64,000 bases of DNA from positions 682,001 through 746,000 of the forward strand of contig NZ_CP014782.1 in NCBI RefSeq assembly GCF_002005305.1, written 5' to 3'. The stretch comes from Shewanella psychrophila (lineage in GTDB: Bacteria > Pseudomonadota > Gammaproteobacteria > Enterobacterales > Shewanellaceae). Under the pieces are notes generated by a model. It was not told where the DNA came from and searched no databases. It was given only the letters and a program-made list of their open reading frames with translations. The translations under genes were made by a program, and so were the position numbers. The number at the start of each line of letters is the position of its first letter. Positions within the stretch are counted from its first letter, which is position 1. Below, one piece after another: positions 36,893 through 46,785 of this stretch.

Positions 36893-36947
36893 ATTAGTTA
36901 ATCCCCAAGCTGATTATTATTGGTTTTATTGTTCGAGATGAGCTACG

Positions 36948-38540
36948 TCATCGGGTTTGAGTCGGCACTTTGACAAACAAGACGCTGATACCGGCTATCA
37001 TCATGAGTACGCCGCCTGTGATGAGGGCAAAAATGGATTTGCCATCGAAGAGCTGTTTTATAATTAGCCCCAGTACGCTGGCGGCCAGCAGCTGAGGGAT
37101 GACGATAAAGAAGTTAAATATGCCCATATACACCCCCATTTTGTGCGCGGGTAAAGCGTTCGCCAGCAAGGCGTAGGGAATAGATAAAATTGACGCCCAG
37201 GCTATGCCCACTCCGATCATGGGTAGCCAAAGCAGGCTGGGATCTGTGATGAAAAAGAAACTTATCAGGCCTATTCCACCGCAAAATAGGTTGATCATAT
37301 GGGTGAGCTTAAGGCCTACAGACATAGCAAGCAGAGGAATAATTAAGGCGGCGAGGGCGGCGAATCCATTGTAGGAGGCGAACAGCATGCCCACCCAGTC
37401 TGCACCGTCATTATAGGCCTTAGATAATACGTCTTGGGTGCCATAGTGATGCTCTGTGACGGCCGCCGTGGTGTATATCCACATTGAAAAGAGCGCAAAC
37501 CAGGAGAAAAACTGTACCACGGCCAGTTGACGCATGGCCCTTGGCATGTGGAACATGTCGTCGATGACACAAAATACCAGGCCCTGTTTATCTCGAGTAT
37601 GGCTCTGTCCCCGTTGTTGGTTATTCTTGCTGATTTGTTTGAGCTTATGGGCGCAATAAAATTGCAGGGGTCCGAAAGACAAGATCCCTAAGCTTAAGAT
37701 AAAGAGCTGTTTATCGAGGTCTTGCCCCCAGATGATGAGAGTGAGCAGCATACCTGAAGTGGTCCAGATGGAAGATGAGGAGCGGTAGGCTTGCTCGCTC
37801 CTCTTGTTTTTGACGTTTACATCAAGCTCTAGGCTGGAATTTACTTGCTCCAGACGCTCAAATACGGCTAATTCATCGGGTGAATACTCCTTAGTGGAGA
37901 TGACAGTCCAGCCCACGGCTAACAAGAGTACGGCCCCACCAAAATAGAAGGCATAGCGTACCGAGTCGGCGATCTCACCTGCTGGCGCCATATTGGCCAC
38001 ATCAAAGTAATTAGTCAGTATGTAGGGCAGGGCTGAGGCGATAACGGCACCTATACCGATGAAAAAGCTCTGCATGGCGTAGCCAAGGGGGCGCTGACGT
38101 TGAGGCAAGTTATCGCCGACAAACGCTCTGAAAGGTTCCATGGCAATATTGATCGAAGCGTCCATGATCCACAGCATGCCGGCGGCAATCCATAGACTAG
38201 GGGAGTTAGGCATGATGAAGATGGCGAGGGTAGTCAAAATAGCGCCGATGAGAAAGTAAGGTCGGCGTCGTCCCAGCTTTCCCCAGGTGTTATCACTCAT
38301 ATAGCCGATAATAGGTTGTACCAAGAGGCCGGTGAGCGGTGCGGCTATCCAGAGAATGGGGATCTCATCGATTGAGGCGCCTAGAGTCTGAAAAATTCGA
38401 CTCACATTGGCATTTTGCAGTGCGAAGCCAAATTGGATCCCCAGAAAGCCGAAGCACATGTTGAAGATCTGCCAGAAGCTGAGTTCCGGTTTATGGCGGC
38501 CATGAGTGGCCTGATTGCTATGGTGTATGGACTCAGACAT
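36948..38540 (-). CDS. MFS sugar transporter (maltose/maltodextrin-type, SLC45-like)
   Basis: This 530-residue protein has 12 predicted membrane helices. Family marks are FGFLGIQFGFALQNANVSRIFQ in helix 1 (quoted to GFALQNANVSRIF), YMSDNTWGKLGRRRPYFLIG between helices 2 and 3, and a large central loop. Proteins of this type carry maltose or maltodextrins by proton or sodium symport. The downstream glucoamylase supports an alpha-glucan role. A 9-bp-arm inverted repeat lies 60 bp upstream of the start. Confidence 0.88.
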   Translation of the reverse strand: MSESIHHSNQATHGRHKPELSFWQIFNMCFGFLGIQFGFALQNANVSRIFQTLGASIDEIPILWIAAPLTGLLVQPIIGYMSDNTWGKLGRRRPYFLIGAILTTLAIFIMPNSPSLWIAAGMLWIMDASINIAMEPFRAFVGDNLPQRQRPLGYAMQSFFIGIGAVIASALPYILTNYFDVANMAPAGEIADSVRYAFYFGGAVLLLAVGWTVISTKEYSPDELAVFERLEQVNSSLELDVNVKNKRSEQAYRSSSSIWTTSGMLLTLIIWGQDLDKQLFILSLGILSFGPLQFYCAHKLKQISKNNQQRGQSHTRDKQGLVFCVIDDMFHMPRAMRQLAVVQFFSWFALFSMWIYTTAAVTEHHYGTQDVLSKAYNDGADWVGMLFASYNGFAALAALIIPLLAMSVGLKLTHMINLFCGGIGLISFFFITDPSLLWLPMIGVGIAWASILSIPYALLANALPAHKMGVYMGIFNFFIVIPQLLAASVLGLIIKQLFDGKSIFALITGGVLMMIAGISVLFVKVPTQTR

Positions 38541-38861
38541 ACTATTGTTTACCCTTATATTGTTATTATTTTTATGTCGATGTCAGGTTAGAAAATCAAG
38601 CGAATACACGTCTCCCTTATTAGGGTATTCGCTCAAGAGTTAGGCTTTCAATCTATCGTTATTCATAGGTTGAAATGAGACTCCAAAATCGACCCGTCTA
38701 ATTTCAAATATCACAAGAAAAAGCAGAAATTAAACACATTGGCATAGTACCCTCGGGCAAGATTTTGACACAACAAGATGCATACGTATTCATCATTCTT
38801 TATTAACTTTGAGGTATCACTGTGGCAACCTTGTTTTAGGTTGATAAGAGAGGAGCAGAAA
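38541..38861. other. Divergent promoter region with an inverted repeat
   Basis: This 321-bp region separates the sugar transporter (-) and the lipoprotein gene (+). An inverted repeat AGCGAATAC-17 nt-GTATTCGCT spans 38599-38633, which may be a leader hairpin or an operator for the maltodextrin operon. A -35-like TTGACA is at 38764-38769 on the + strand. Confidence 0.45.
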
Positions 38862-39176
38862 GTGAGAAATCGACATTTATTGCTATTGAGTTATCTGTTT
38901 TTGTTGTCTGGGTGTAACTTAGTTATAACACAAACCTATCATTCAAATCTTGATGGGAGTGATAGAGAGTCTGTGGCGCTAGGTTTAGTGGAAGGACAGA
39001 GTTGCCAGACGTCAGCACTCTATCTCATTTCCTACGGTGAGTCGGCCTCTACCCAAGGGGCGATAGCCGATGTTAAATCTCGTATGCTTATGGAGAAAAA
39101 CCAAACTCAATTCCTGAGGAGTAAGATTCGCCTAGGTGATAAATCTTTGAGCCAGCTCATCCAGGTCTTTCGATAG
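38862..39176 (+). CDS. Small lipoprotein, TRL-like, GTG start
   Basis: This encodes about 104 residues with an N-terminal signal and lipobox (LFLLSGCNL). SD AGAGGAG at 38848-38854 fits GTG 38862; the longer frame from ATG 38778 would bury the signal peptide. The mature part resembles TRL-like proteins (GQSC-TSALYLISYGESA), but the usual C-terminal half is missing. The last 15 codons are read from the antisense strand of the chemoreceptor gene 3' end, so the gene may be truncated or fused at its end. Function is unknown. Confidence 0.55.
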   Translation: MRNRHLLLLSYLFLLSGCNLVITQTYHSNLDGSDRESVALGLVEGQSCQTSALYLISYGESASTQGAIADVKSRMLMEKNQTQFLRSKIRLGDKSLSQLIQVFR

Positions 39177-40625
39177 TGAAAGTAGCGCTTGAATGGTGTC
39201 GGAGACCTTGTTGAGGGATTCAGTATTATCGTAGCCTAGGGACACTATCTGATTAACACTCTTACTCAGCTCTTCGGCCACATGGGATTGCTCGTTAACC
39301 GCAGTGGCTATTTGTTCCGACATGCTGCTAATCGAGCTGGTGGCATCGAGAATATCTGTTATTGAGGCTTCGGAGCGTTTAGCATTGTCCACGGCAGTGG
39401 CGCTTAACTCAAACGATGCCAGAGTTGATTGGACGGCAGTGTTTGTGCTCGTTCTGAGACCATCTATCTTCTCTTTAATCTCTAAAGTACTGGCTTGAGT
39501 ACGTTGAGCAAGGCCGCGTACCTCATCGGCGACGACGGCAAAACCACGACCATGTTCTCCGGCCCTTGCGGCCTCAATAGCGGCGTTGAGTGCGAGTAAA
39601 TTGGTTTGCTCGGCGACGCCGTTGATTACATCCATCACGGAGACGATTCCTTGGACATTCTCATCCAATGAATTGATGGCATGTTCAGAGCTCTTGAGTT
39701 GCAATGCAAGTTGTTCGATGGAAGTGACCGTCTCTTGTAAAATCAATGCCACGGCCTGGGTATCTTTACGTGCTTGCTCAGCTGACTCTGCAGTCTGATT
39801 GACTCGGCTTGCGACCTCTCCTGCAGAAGATGACATCTGTGTGATGGCGGTCGCCATCTGATCGGTTTCCTGTTGCTGAGCCTCGATGAGCTGGATACTT
39901 TCTCTGGCATCTTCATTGGCCTGCATGGCTTGAATGCTGGTCTTGGCTACAGACTGTTGAAATGCTCTGACGATGGCTTGGATCATTTCGACAAATCGAT
40001 TGAATCCCTGACTGACACGTTCAAACTCGTCTTTATTGCCCACATGGAGGCGATGAGTGAGATCGCTCTGTCCTCGATCCATATTCTCCAGCGCCAATGT
40101 GAGTTTTAGTAGGGGTTTTGCGATCAACATTTTATATAGGGTGTAGGTGATGAGAATAATTAATAACCCCAATGACAGGGCTTCTATAACCGAGGTCATG
40201 AGTAAGTCACCGAGCACAGAATGTATGCTGTTATCATCGATGTAGATGGCTAATTGACCTATTGAGCTGGACTCGTCATCTTCGACGAAAACCAGAGGCA
40301 CACTCATTTTTTGTGGAGTCTTATTGTCACCGGCTGTGGCACTGACCTCGTCCTTATCGTTGATAAATTCGATAAAAGCGATATGTTCAGATGCCTGCTC
40401 TGACTTGAGAATATTAACGATACGTTCCTGCTCAAAATTCCATACAGCCGTGGGTAGATTTAATTCGAGTCGTGAAACTGCATGCTGGAGCTGTTGCTGT
40501 TGCCTCTCTTCGAGTAAGGTTTTTTGGTTGTAATAACTGACGGTGCTCATTCCCGTGATTAAGACACTAACCGCAATCAGGGTCGCGACTATCAATCTGA
40601 ATGCGATTGAGTTAATGATCTTCAT
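39132..40625 (-). CDS. Methyl-accepting chemotaxis protein
   Basis: This 497-residue chemoreceptor has two membrane helices (about 7-30 and 180-205) flanking a small periplasmic domain, a HAMP domain, and the signalling tip NLLALNAAIEAARAGEHGRG followed by FAVVADEVR. It signals to CheA/CheW. ATG 40625 follows the stop of the upstream solute-binding protein by 4 bp and is preferred to the in-frame start at 40652. The pair suggests that the binding protein presents its ligand to this receptor. The periplasmic domain is too short to name a ligand. Confidence 0.92.
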   Translation of the reverse strand: MKIINSIAFRLIVATLIAVSVLITGMSTVSYYNQKTLLEERQQQQLQHAVSRLELNLPTAVWNFEQERIVNILKSEQASEHIAFIEFINDKDEVSATAGDNKTPQKMSVPLVFVEDDESSSIGQLAIYIDDNSIHSVLGDLLMTSVIEALSLGLLIILITYTLYKMLIAKPLLKLTLALENMDRGQSDLTHRLHVGNKDEFERVSQGFNRFVEMIQAIVRAFQQSVAKTSIQAMQANEDARESIQLIEAQQQETDQMATAITQMSSSAGEVASRVNQTAESAEQARKDTQAVALILQETVTSIEQLALQLKSSEHAINSLDENVQGIVSVMDVINGVAEQTNLLALNAAIEAARAGEHGRGFAVVADEVRGLAQRTQASTLEIKEKIDGLRTSTNTAVQSTLASFELSATAVDNAKRSEASITDILDATSSISSMSEQIATAVNEQSHVAEELSKSVNQIVSLGYDNTESLNKVSDTIQALLSLSKDLDELAQRFIT

Positions 40626-40629
40626 AGGG

Positions 40630-41385
40630 TTATTTCCAGTCTTTGAGCCCATAAACGGATAAAATCTGCTGTAATTTACCAGACTCTCTCAGCTGTTTAG
40701 TTCCCTTGTCGACGAGGTTAATATATTCCTGGCTACTCGCCTTACTGGGTGAGCAGGCGATAAATAACGGGGTAGGGTTTCCATCTTCACCACCAGATAC
40801 TATGTTAGCCGATAGTCCCATCTCGCTGACTTTTGCGGCGCCTACCGCTTGAGATTCTATGACAATATCTAGCCTGCCAGCATTGAGCTTCTTGAAGTTC
40901 TTTTCAAGTGCATCGTTACCTGTCGCGGCTTTATATGAGCTGGGGTTTGCCTTAATCAGTGCATCAATCTTGTCGCCATAGGAGTAACCGGAAATAATGC
41001 CTATCTTCTTACCATTTAATGAGCCGTCACCATTGAAGCGCCAGCTGTCGTCAGCTTTTATATAAAAAGAGGAAACATCTGTACCCCAGGATTCTTTGGG
41101 GAAGATAAAATCAGGCGCATCGTCGGTATAAGCACCTATAACACAGTCGAACTTACCGTCACGTACCTGGTTGACAGCTCGTTCCCAGGGCATCGTTTTA
41201 TATTCAATTTGATGGCCAGCGGCACCGAAGACTTCATTTGCAAAATCAACCATGTAACCAGCGGGTGTCGCACCAGGAGCTGCATTCATGGGAAACCATT
41301 CATCACTGCGTATGGTAATGGTCGCACTGTTGGCGAGAAAACTAACCAGAGACAGGATAATAAGAGGGGTGAACTTATTCATCAT
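40630..41385 (-). CDS. Periplasmic solute-binding protein (SBP_bac_3 type)
   Basis: This 251-residue protein has a signal peptide (PLIILSLVSFLANSA-TITIRSD) and the family-3 solute-binding pattern: EWFPMNAAPGATPAGYMVDF, AVNQVRDGKFDCVIGAYT, SLNGKKIGIISGYSYGD and a C-terminal KQLRESGKLQQIL. No ABC permease is adjacent; instead it is directly upstream of a chemoreceptor in the same transcript, so chemosensing is a more likely role than uptake. Confidence 0.88.
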   Translation of the reverse strand: MMNKFTPLIILSLVSFLANSATITIRSDEWFPMNAAPGATPAGYMVDFANEVFGAAGHQIEYKTMPWERAVNQVRDGKFDCVIGAYTDDAPDFIFPKESWGTDVSSFYIKADDSWRFNGDGSLNGKKIGIISGYSYGDKIDALIKANPSSYKAATGNDALEKNFKKLNAGRLDIVIESQAVGAAKVSEMGLSANIVSGGEDGNPTPLFIACSPSKASSQEYINLVDKGTKQLRESGKLQQILSVYGLKDWK

Positions 41386-41754
41386 AATTCCAAAGTACTA
41401 AGAATTGAGCATACTAAGAAGTCTAGTCAATGAATGCTGCTTTATCGAACAGAGGTTTGAGCTAACAGAGAATGGCTTATAAATATAGATTCAAGGTGTT
41501 AACTGAGCCGAAGTAATCCTACTTAAAGGGATGTAAGTTATGAGCAGTAGGGTGAAGTAAGATTGGGAACTATTGGAGCATGATCCTTAAGTAATCCTGA
41601 TTAACTGATTACACGAGTTTTATAAAGAGCACAAGATGGCGCTGTTTTGTTAGACTGGCCAGTCTAACCTTGTTGAAGTTCTGCGCTAGATTAATTACTC
41701 TAGCTGCTGGTTTGACTAGACAGTTATTTCTATATTGGAGCAAATAGGAGCAAA
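41386..41754. other. Divergent intergenic region
   Basis: This 369-bp region separates the solute-binding protein (-) and the DUF4442 gene (+). A palindromic AGACTGGCCAGTCT is present at about 41653-41666. Nothing else was recognised. Confidence 0.45.
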
Positions 41755-42213
41755 ATGAAACTCAGTCCCAAATCCATGAAGCGACTGCTGAATCTTTATC
41801 CACCTTACATAGGAGCGGGGATAAAGATCACACATTTGAGTCCTGATTGGCGGGAACTTCATGTTGCCATGTCGGTGCGCTGGTACAACCGTAACGCCGT
41901 GAATACGCACTTTGGTGGCAGCCTCTATTCCATGGTAGATCCACATCTGATGTTGTTATTGATGCAGCTGCTGGGCAGAGACTACTTTATTTGGGACAAG
42001 GCGGCCGATATCGAGTTTTTAAAGGCAACGAAGAAAAAAGTCTCCTGTGTTATCAGTATTTCAGATAACGATTTGGGGGAGATCAAGCAAGGCACTCAAG
42101 GAGGGGATAAGTATTTCCCTACATTCATCTTAGAGATAAAAGATGAAATGGGTGATGTGATAGCCAAAGTGAATAAGACACTCTATGTGAAGAGAAAGCC
42201 TGCTAAAGTGTAA
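41755..42213 (+). CDS. DUF4442 hotdog-fold thioesterase-like protein
   Basis: This 152-residue protein has the DUF4442 pattern: RWYNRNAVNTHFGGSLYSMVDP (quoted to THFGGSLYSMVDP), then DYFIWDKAADIEFLK. The fold is that of hotdog acyl-CoA thioesterases, but the substrate is unknown. SD AGGAGC lies 7 bp before ATG 41755. It is a single gene. Confidence 0.85.
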   Translation: MKLSPKSMKRLLNLYPPYIGAGIKITHLSPDWRELHVAMSVRWYNRNAVNTHFGGSLYSMVDPHLMLLLMQLLGRDYFIWDKAADIEFLKATKKKVSCVISISDNDLGEIKQGTQGGDKYFPTFILEIKDEMGDVIAKVNKTLYVKRKPAKV

Positions 42214-42331
42214 TGGGCTTAGTGACAGTTAGTTCTGTCTGTGTTGATACATAAGCTTATCGGCTATTTCTATCATATCATCAAGGTTCATAACTTCATG
42301 ATAATTGAAGATGAAACATCCAAATCTTGGT

Positions 42332-43231
42332 TTATTTGCATTCAGCAAGCTCAGGCCGTGCCTGTGACTGAATACCTTGTGATAACAAGCCCTGGGCCAT
42401 TCCTGCCGTTATGATCAAGCTGCAACCTAGGAGTTGAATCGGTGTTAAGCTCTCTGCAAATAGCCACCATGCCTGACTGACCACAGCCACAGGTTCAAGA
42501 TAGGCTAAGGTGCCGAAGGTGACTGCTGGTAAGTGCTGAAGTGCTTTTACCGCAAACAAGATAGCCAGAAACCCAGGCAGAAATCCGATAGCCAGTAAGT
42601 AAGCTACTTGCTCACCACTGATTTGAATTGGTTGGGTGATGATCAAGGGCAGAAGGCATAAACTGCCCACTGAAAGTTGAATCAAGGTGCTCTGATAGGC
42701 TGTTGCCTGGCTGGGTTTGCGATTGATCAACATAAAGCCGCTGTAGGTGAATAGGGCTAAAATGGAGAAGAACAAGCCCTTGGCTTCATCTGAGTTGGCT
42801 AGCGTATTGGTGTTTGCACTTGGGCTCATCAAGATAAAACCAAGAAGTGCTATACCAATGGCGATGATATTGAACAGTTTTAGTTTTTCACCTAAGACGA
42901 AGTGAGCGATGATGGCAGTGAGAAGGGGAGCTAGGTAGATCACCATGATGACATTAGCCATGCTGGTGTAGTCGATGGCCTCGACGTAGAAAGACATGAA
43001 TCCTGCCAGCATGGCACCATTGATCAGGTGGCGCTTACTGGGCTTATGCAGTATTTGAGCTTTTTTACCTGAAATAAGCATGTATACGACTAAGAAAAGT
43101 GAGCCAAAAAGCAAACGGAAGAAGGTTATTTGCTCAGCCGGAAGTGCGGCATATTTAGCAAAGATGCCGATAGTGCCCATCAAGACTGCCGACATTAACG
43201 CCAACAAAATATATCCTGCTTGAGATTGCAT
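42332..43231 (-). CDS. DMT-superfamily EamA transporter
   Basis: This 299-residue membrane protein has ten predicted helices in two EamA repeats, with the typical FFRLLFGSLFLV and MVIYLAPLLTAIIAHFVLGE segments. Such proteins export amino acids or related metabolites. The substrate cannot be told. It is a single gene. Confidence 0.9.
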   Translation of the reverse strand: MQSQAGYILLALMSAVLMGTIGIFAKYAALPAEQITFFRLLFGSLFLVVYMLISGKKAQILHKPSKRHLINGAMLAGFMSFYVEAIDYTSMANVIMVIYLAPLLTAIIAHFVLGEKLKLFNIIAIGIALLGFILMSPSANTNTLANSDEAKGLFFSILALFTYSGFMLINRKPSQATAYQSTLIQLSVGSLCLLPLIITQPIQISGEQVAYLLAIGFLPGFLAILFAVKALQHLPAVTFGTLAYLEPVAVVSQAWWLFAESLTPIQLLGCSLIITAGMAQGLLSQGIQSQARPELAECK

Positions 43232-43448
43232 TGAGCATCCTTATCTGTATTTCAAGCGCATTATGAGCCTGAAATATTTGCTTAACAAACCTTTATATCA
43301 AACCATGTCATTAAACAATGGGCTTGATTATCATCTTGATTGTGAAAATTAGATCCATAGTTAAAACCATAGTTAACGCGTTAAAATCAGAATCTGGAAC
43401 TGCACTGATGAAACAAGAGGCCGCGGCACAGGTGATAGGACAATCAAT

Positions 43449-43853
43449 ATGAAGCAATCGATCGTACATATAGCATTAGTGGTCAGAGATTATGATGAAG
43501 CCATCGATTTTTATGTGAACAAGTTGAAATTTGAGCTGGTCGAAGACACTCATCAAGCGGAGCAAGATAAGCGTTGGGTCGTGGTGTCACCACCAGGATC
43601 CACTGGCGTGAGTCTGTTATTAGCTCGGGCGTCTAAAGCCGAACAAGAGAATTTTATTGGTGATCAGACGGGAGGACGGGTATTCCTATTCCTCAATACC
43701 GATGATTTTTGGCGTGATTATGAGCGCATGGTTGCAGATGGCATAAATTTCATTAGGCCTCCTAAGGGTGAGGATTACGGCACTGTTGCCGTATTTGAAG
43801 ATCTGTACGGTAACTTGTGGGATCTGCTTCAGCTCAATGATGCTCGTGGCTAG
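43449..43853 (+). CDS. VOC-family (glyoxalase-like) protein
   Basis: This 134-residue vicinal-oxygen-chelate domain protein has IVHIALVVRDYDEAIDFYV at the start, FVEDTHQ-type metal region (ELVEDTHQ), and the last metal motif VFEDLYGNLWDLLQ. The reaction is unknown. A hairpin ends the transcript at 43963-43998. Confidence 0.9.
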   Translation: MKQSIVHIALVVRDYDEAIDFYVNKLKFELVEDTHQAEQDKRWVVVSPPGSTGVSLLLARASKAEQENFIGDQTGGRVFLFLNTDDFWRDYERMVADGINFIRPPKGEDYGTVAVFEDLYGNLWDLLQLNDARG

Positions 43854-43962
43854 TGATACTGATGTTTATCGTGCTAGTCGATGATTGAGATTATTGGTCT
43901 GTTGGGTTTTGCTGCTGTAAAAATTTTATTGGTTAAAGCATCTTGATAAGAAAGCGCTGAGC

Positions 43963-43998
43963 ATGGGCCTTAAATCAAATTCCGGCTTAGGCCCATGT
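43963..43998 (+). terminator. Probable terminator after the VOC gene
   Basis: CATGGGCCT-17 nt-AGGCCCATG is followed by TTTCGTTTTT. It could serve both the VOC gene and the convergent GH97 pseudogene. Confidence 0.6.
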
Positions 43999-44015
43999 TT
44001 CGTTTTTCGCTTCTC

Positions 44016-46119
44016 CTATTGGGGGAGCTGAGTAAAGCGGATCGCCGTACCGCCACTGCTGGCTAATTTCAGCATTAATTTGTCTATACTGGTGACAGTC
44101 TTAGTTTCGATGACATAGTCATAGGGATTATTTTTCCAGTTCGCGTTATCGCCATCACCATCACGGTAAATTTGTGCCTGATACTGTTTACCTTGATGTA
44201 AAAAATCCAGTTTAACCTCGATTGTCCTCGCGTTATCATCGGTTATTGCCCCAAGAAACCAGTCTGCATCAGCCTGTTTGGTATCGACTCTTTCTTGTCT
44301 GGCGACCACCACAAATTCACTGACTTCGCCATCGATAGCAATACTCTTATGCCAATCTGTGACTACATCTTGAATAAATTTAAAGGCATCTGGGTGCTTG
44401 TTATAGTTACGCGGCAGATCGGCAGCCATCTGAATCGGGCTATAGAGCACCACATATAAGGCCAGCTGTTTAGTCAAAGTTGTCTGCACGCGATTAACTG
44501 CAGGGGGCTAAGTCGAAGATCCCGGGAGTGAAATCCATTGGACCAGCAAGCATACGGGTATAGGCAAGGGTAGTGGTATGTGCGGGATTATTGGGCGGGG
44601 TTCCCCAAGCATTAAATTCTTGGCCGCGAGCCCCTTCACGGGATATCCAATTGGGATAAGTGCGGCGCAGGCCGGTATCCTTGATAGGCTCATGGGTATT
44701 GATGCTGATATGACGCTTAGCGGCTTCTTTAACGCTGTGCAGGTACTCATTGACCATAAACTGGCCATCATGCCATTCGTGGCGGGTGATCCCTTGCTCA
44801 TCTATGCGTTTGATATCGCCGCCATCGGCTACATATCCTGTTTTGATTTGAGTGACGCCGTACTCTTGATACAAATCGTAAGCATCACTAATTTGCTTGC
44901 GATAGTTAGTCACCGAGCCTGAAGTTTCATGATGACCAATCAGGCGTACTCCTTTGTCTGAGCCATATTGTGATACTGCAGCTAGATCGAAATCTGCATA
45001 GGCTTGAGTGAAGCTAAATACATCGCCATTATAGAACCAATTGCCGTCCCAACCGATATTCCAGCCTTCGACTAACACGCCATCAAAGCCGTTAGCGGCG
45101 GCAAAATCCATGTAACGTTTAGTTTCTCTGGTGGTTGCCCCGTGCTTGTCGCCTGAGCCCCAGGTATTCTCGTCAAGATGCATCCCCCACCAGATCCCAA
45201 CGTACTTGCCTGGCTCAACCCAGCTGACATCGCCGAGTTTATTGGGTTCATTTAAATTAAGAATTAAATCTGAGTTAAGTAAACCTGTGGCTTTATTCGC
45301 AATTTGAATCGTGCGCCAAGGAGTTGAGAAGCCTGCGTGAGTTTTTACCTTGATGCCATCAGCCCAAGGCGTGAGATCGGCCCTTAATGTCCCACCACGT
45401 CTTTGATCTAATGTCATCGACGCATAATCGGTAAGCGCGGCCTCATGAATGCTCATATGCACGCCTGAGTTTAGCTTAAACGTATAGGGCGTATGGACTC
45501 TGTCGATATCTTGCACCGGACTCTGGGTATAAAGATATTCATAACGGTTCCAGCCACGAGCAGGGATCCACCAACTTAGGCTCTTATCCGCATCGGGTAT
45601 GCTAAATTCGGTGAGTTCATTGGTGATGTTTAGTGTATTCAAGTCTGCTTGTTTAGGAACACTGTAGCGAAAACCTATGCCATCATCGAAGGCTTTAAAC
45701 TCGAGGTAGAAGTGGTATTGATCATTGCTTAGTTTTACGTTTAATCGATTATGATTATCACGGATCCACTCACGCTCTCCCCAAGGCTGTTGCCAGCGAT
45801 TATCATGACTAGTTTGCTCAATAGTTTCTATCTTAAAATCTTGGCCAAACTCACCAATAGACTGAAATACCAGGCCCAATCTTGAGTCATTTATGACTGG
45901 CTGACCGTGAAACTTAACTCGATATTCGGGGCGCTGATAATCATCACTGACTTCTATCACTATTTGTTTGTCAGGAGAGGCGAGCGAGACAGTCTGGGCC
46001 ATAGCCGTGGTGCTTGCAATAGTAGAAATACCAGTAAATATCAGTGCGAAAATGCTGAGTAAGCCATATGGCTTAAATGCTACTTCTGTTTTATTTTTTT
46101 CAATCATCTTAGGTCTCAT
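44016..46119 (-). pseudogene. GH97 alpha-glucosidase (SusB-like), frameshifted
   Basis: Two frames together cover one GH97 enzyme of about 700 residues. The first frame (46119 to 44494) has a signal peptide (ASTTAMA-QTVSLASPD), the N-terminal beta-sandwich, the barrel (KYVGIWWGMHLDENTWG, VEGWNIGWDGNW) and the late motif INTHEPIKDTGLRRTYPN with SREGARGQEFNAWG. It ends abnormally at IFDLAPCS. The next frame (to 44016) continues with VQTTLTKQLALYVVLYSP, the expected GH97 sequence. Removing one C from the C5 run (G-run 44503-44507 on the + strand) restores APAVNRVQTT and one frame. This may be a true mutation, phase variation or a sequencing error. Confidence 0.88.
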
Positions 46120-46326
46120 AGACTCCCCTGTACTGTGTTTTAGTTGTTATTTTCCGTTTTAGCTGAGATTTTTAACGCTGAGATGTCAAGCTCACATACT
46201 AGTGGGGAAGCATTAACCGGTTCAATAAACTGCATACGTATTCAGCTGGATTTACCTCTGTAGGAGTTTTGAGCCTAAAGCTATCATCGACTGTGAGGTT
46301 TATGCTAAAAGAGTGGTCTAGGCTAA

Positions 46327-46670
46327 ATCTCACCGAGTTGGTACGCAAATTTCCCAGCTGTACCAACGTGGAACTACAGCGCAGTGCATATCAAAGGCAG
46401 AGCTAAGATATCAAGTAAAGCGGATACTGTTCACCTTTACTCGATAAACACGATGTCATGAGCCCGGAAATTATCGATAAGCTCAGTGGTGCCATCGTTG
46501 GTATATCAATTGAAATATCAGAGATACAGGGTAAGTTTAAACTAGGTCAACATAGAAAGGTTGATGACCAGCAAGGCGTATTCAAAGCTTTGTCTGAGAG
46601 TGAACATAATGATGCCCAGCAATTAGCACAATATATGACTAAATTGGGAGTAGGTGTTGGAGAGGTGTAA
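46327..46670 (+). pseudogene. Remnant of a PaiB-like FMN-binding transcriptional regulator
   Basis: From 46327, one frame reads ISPSWYANFPAVPTWNYSAV, continues with HIKGRAKISS, and stops at 46461. A second frame, from about 46440 to 46670, reads LDKHDVMSPEIIDKLSGAIV, then EIQGKFKLGQHRKVDDQQG. Together these are the conserved core and C-terminal part of the PaiB/FMN-binding negative regulator family. A stop codon (46324) and a frameshift between 46360 and 46440 break the gene, and the N-terminal third is missing. The 70-codon ORF from ATG 46458 is part of this remnant, not a gene. Confidence 0.8.
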
Positions 46671-46785
46671 AGCATCGTCATTGAAAGCCCTTCATGCCAG
46701 AGCCTACAAGAAGTGATAGTTTTAATAGCCTGTGGACTAAAACCCACCTTCGTTAGAAGGAGAGTTTTAACCCATCTAGTTCAGG

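Noticed and set aside
44508..44922. ORFs on both strands inside the GH97 region
   Set aside because: They are shadows of the GH97 coding frame and carry no start signals.
46458..46670. 70-residue hypothetical protein
   Set aside because: It is the C-terminal piece of the PaiB-like remnant; the matching upstream core is in another frame.
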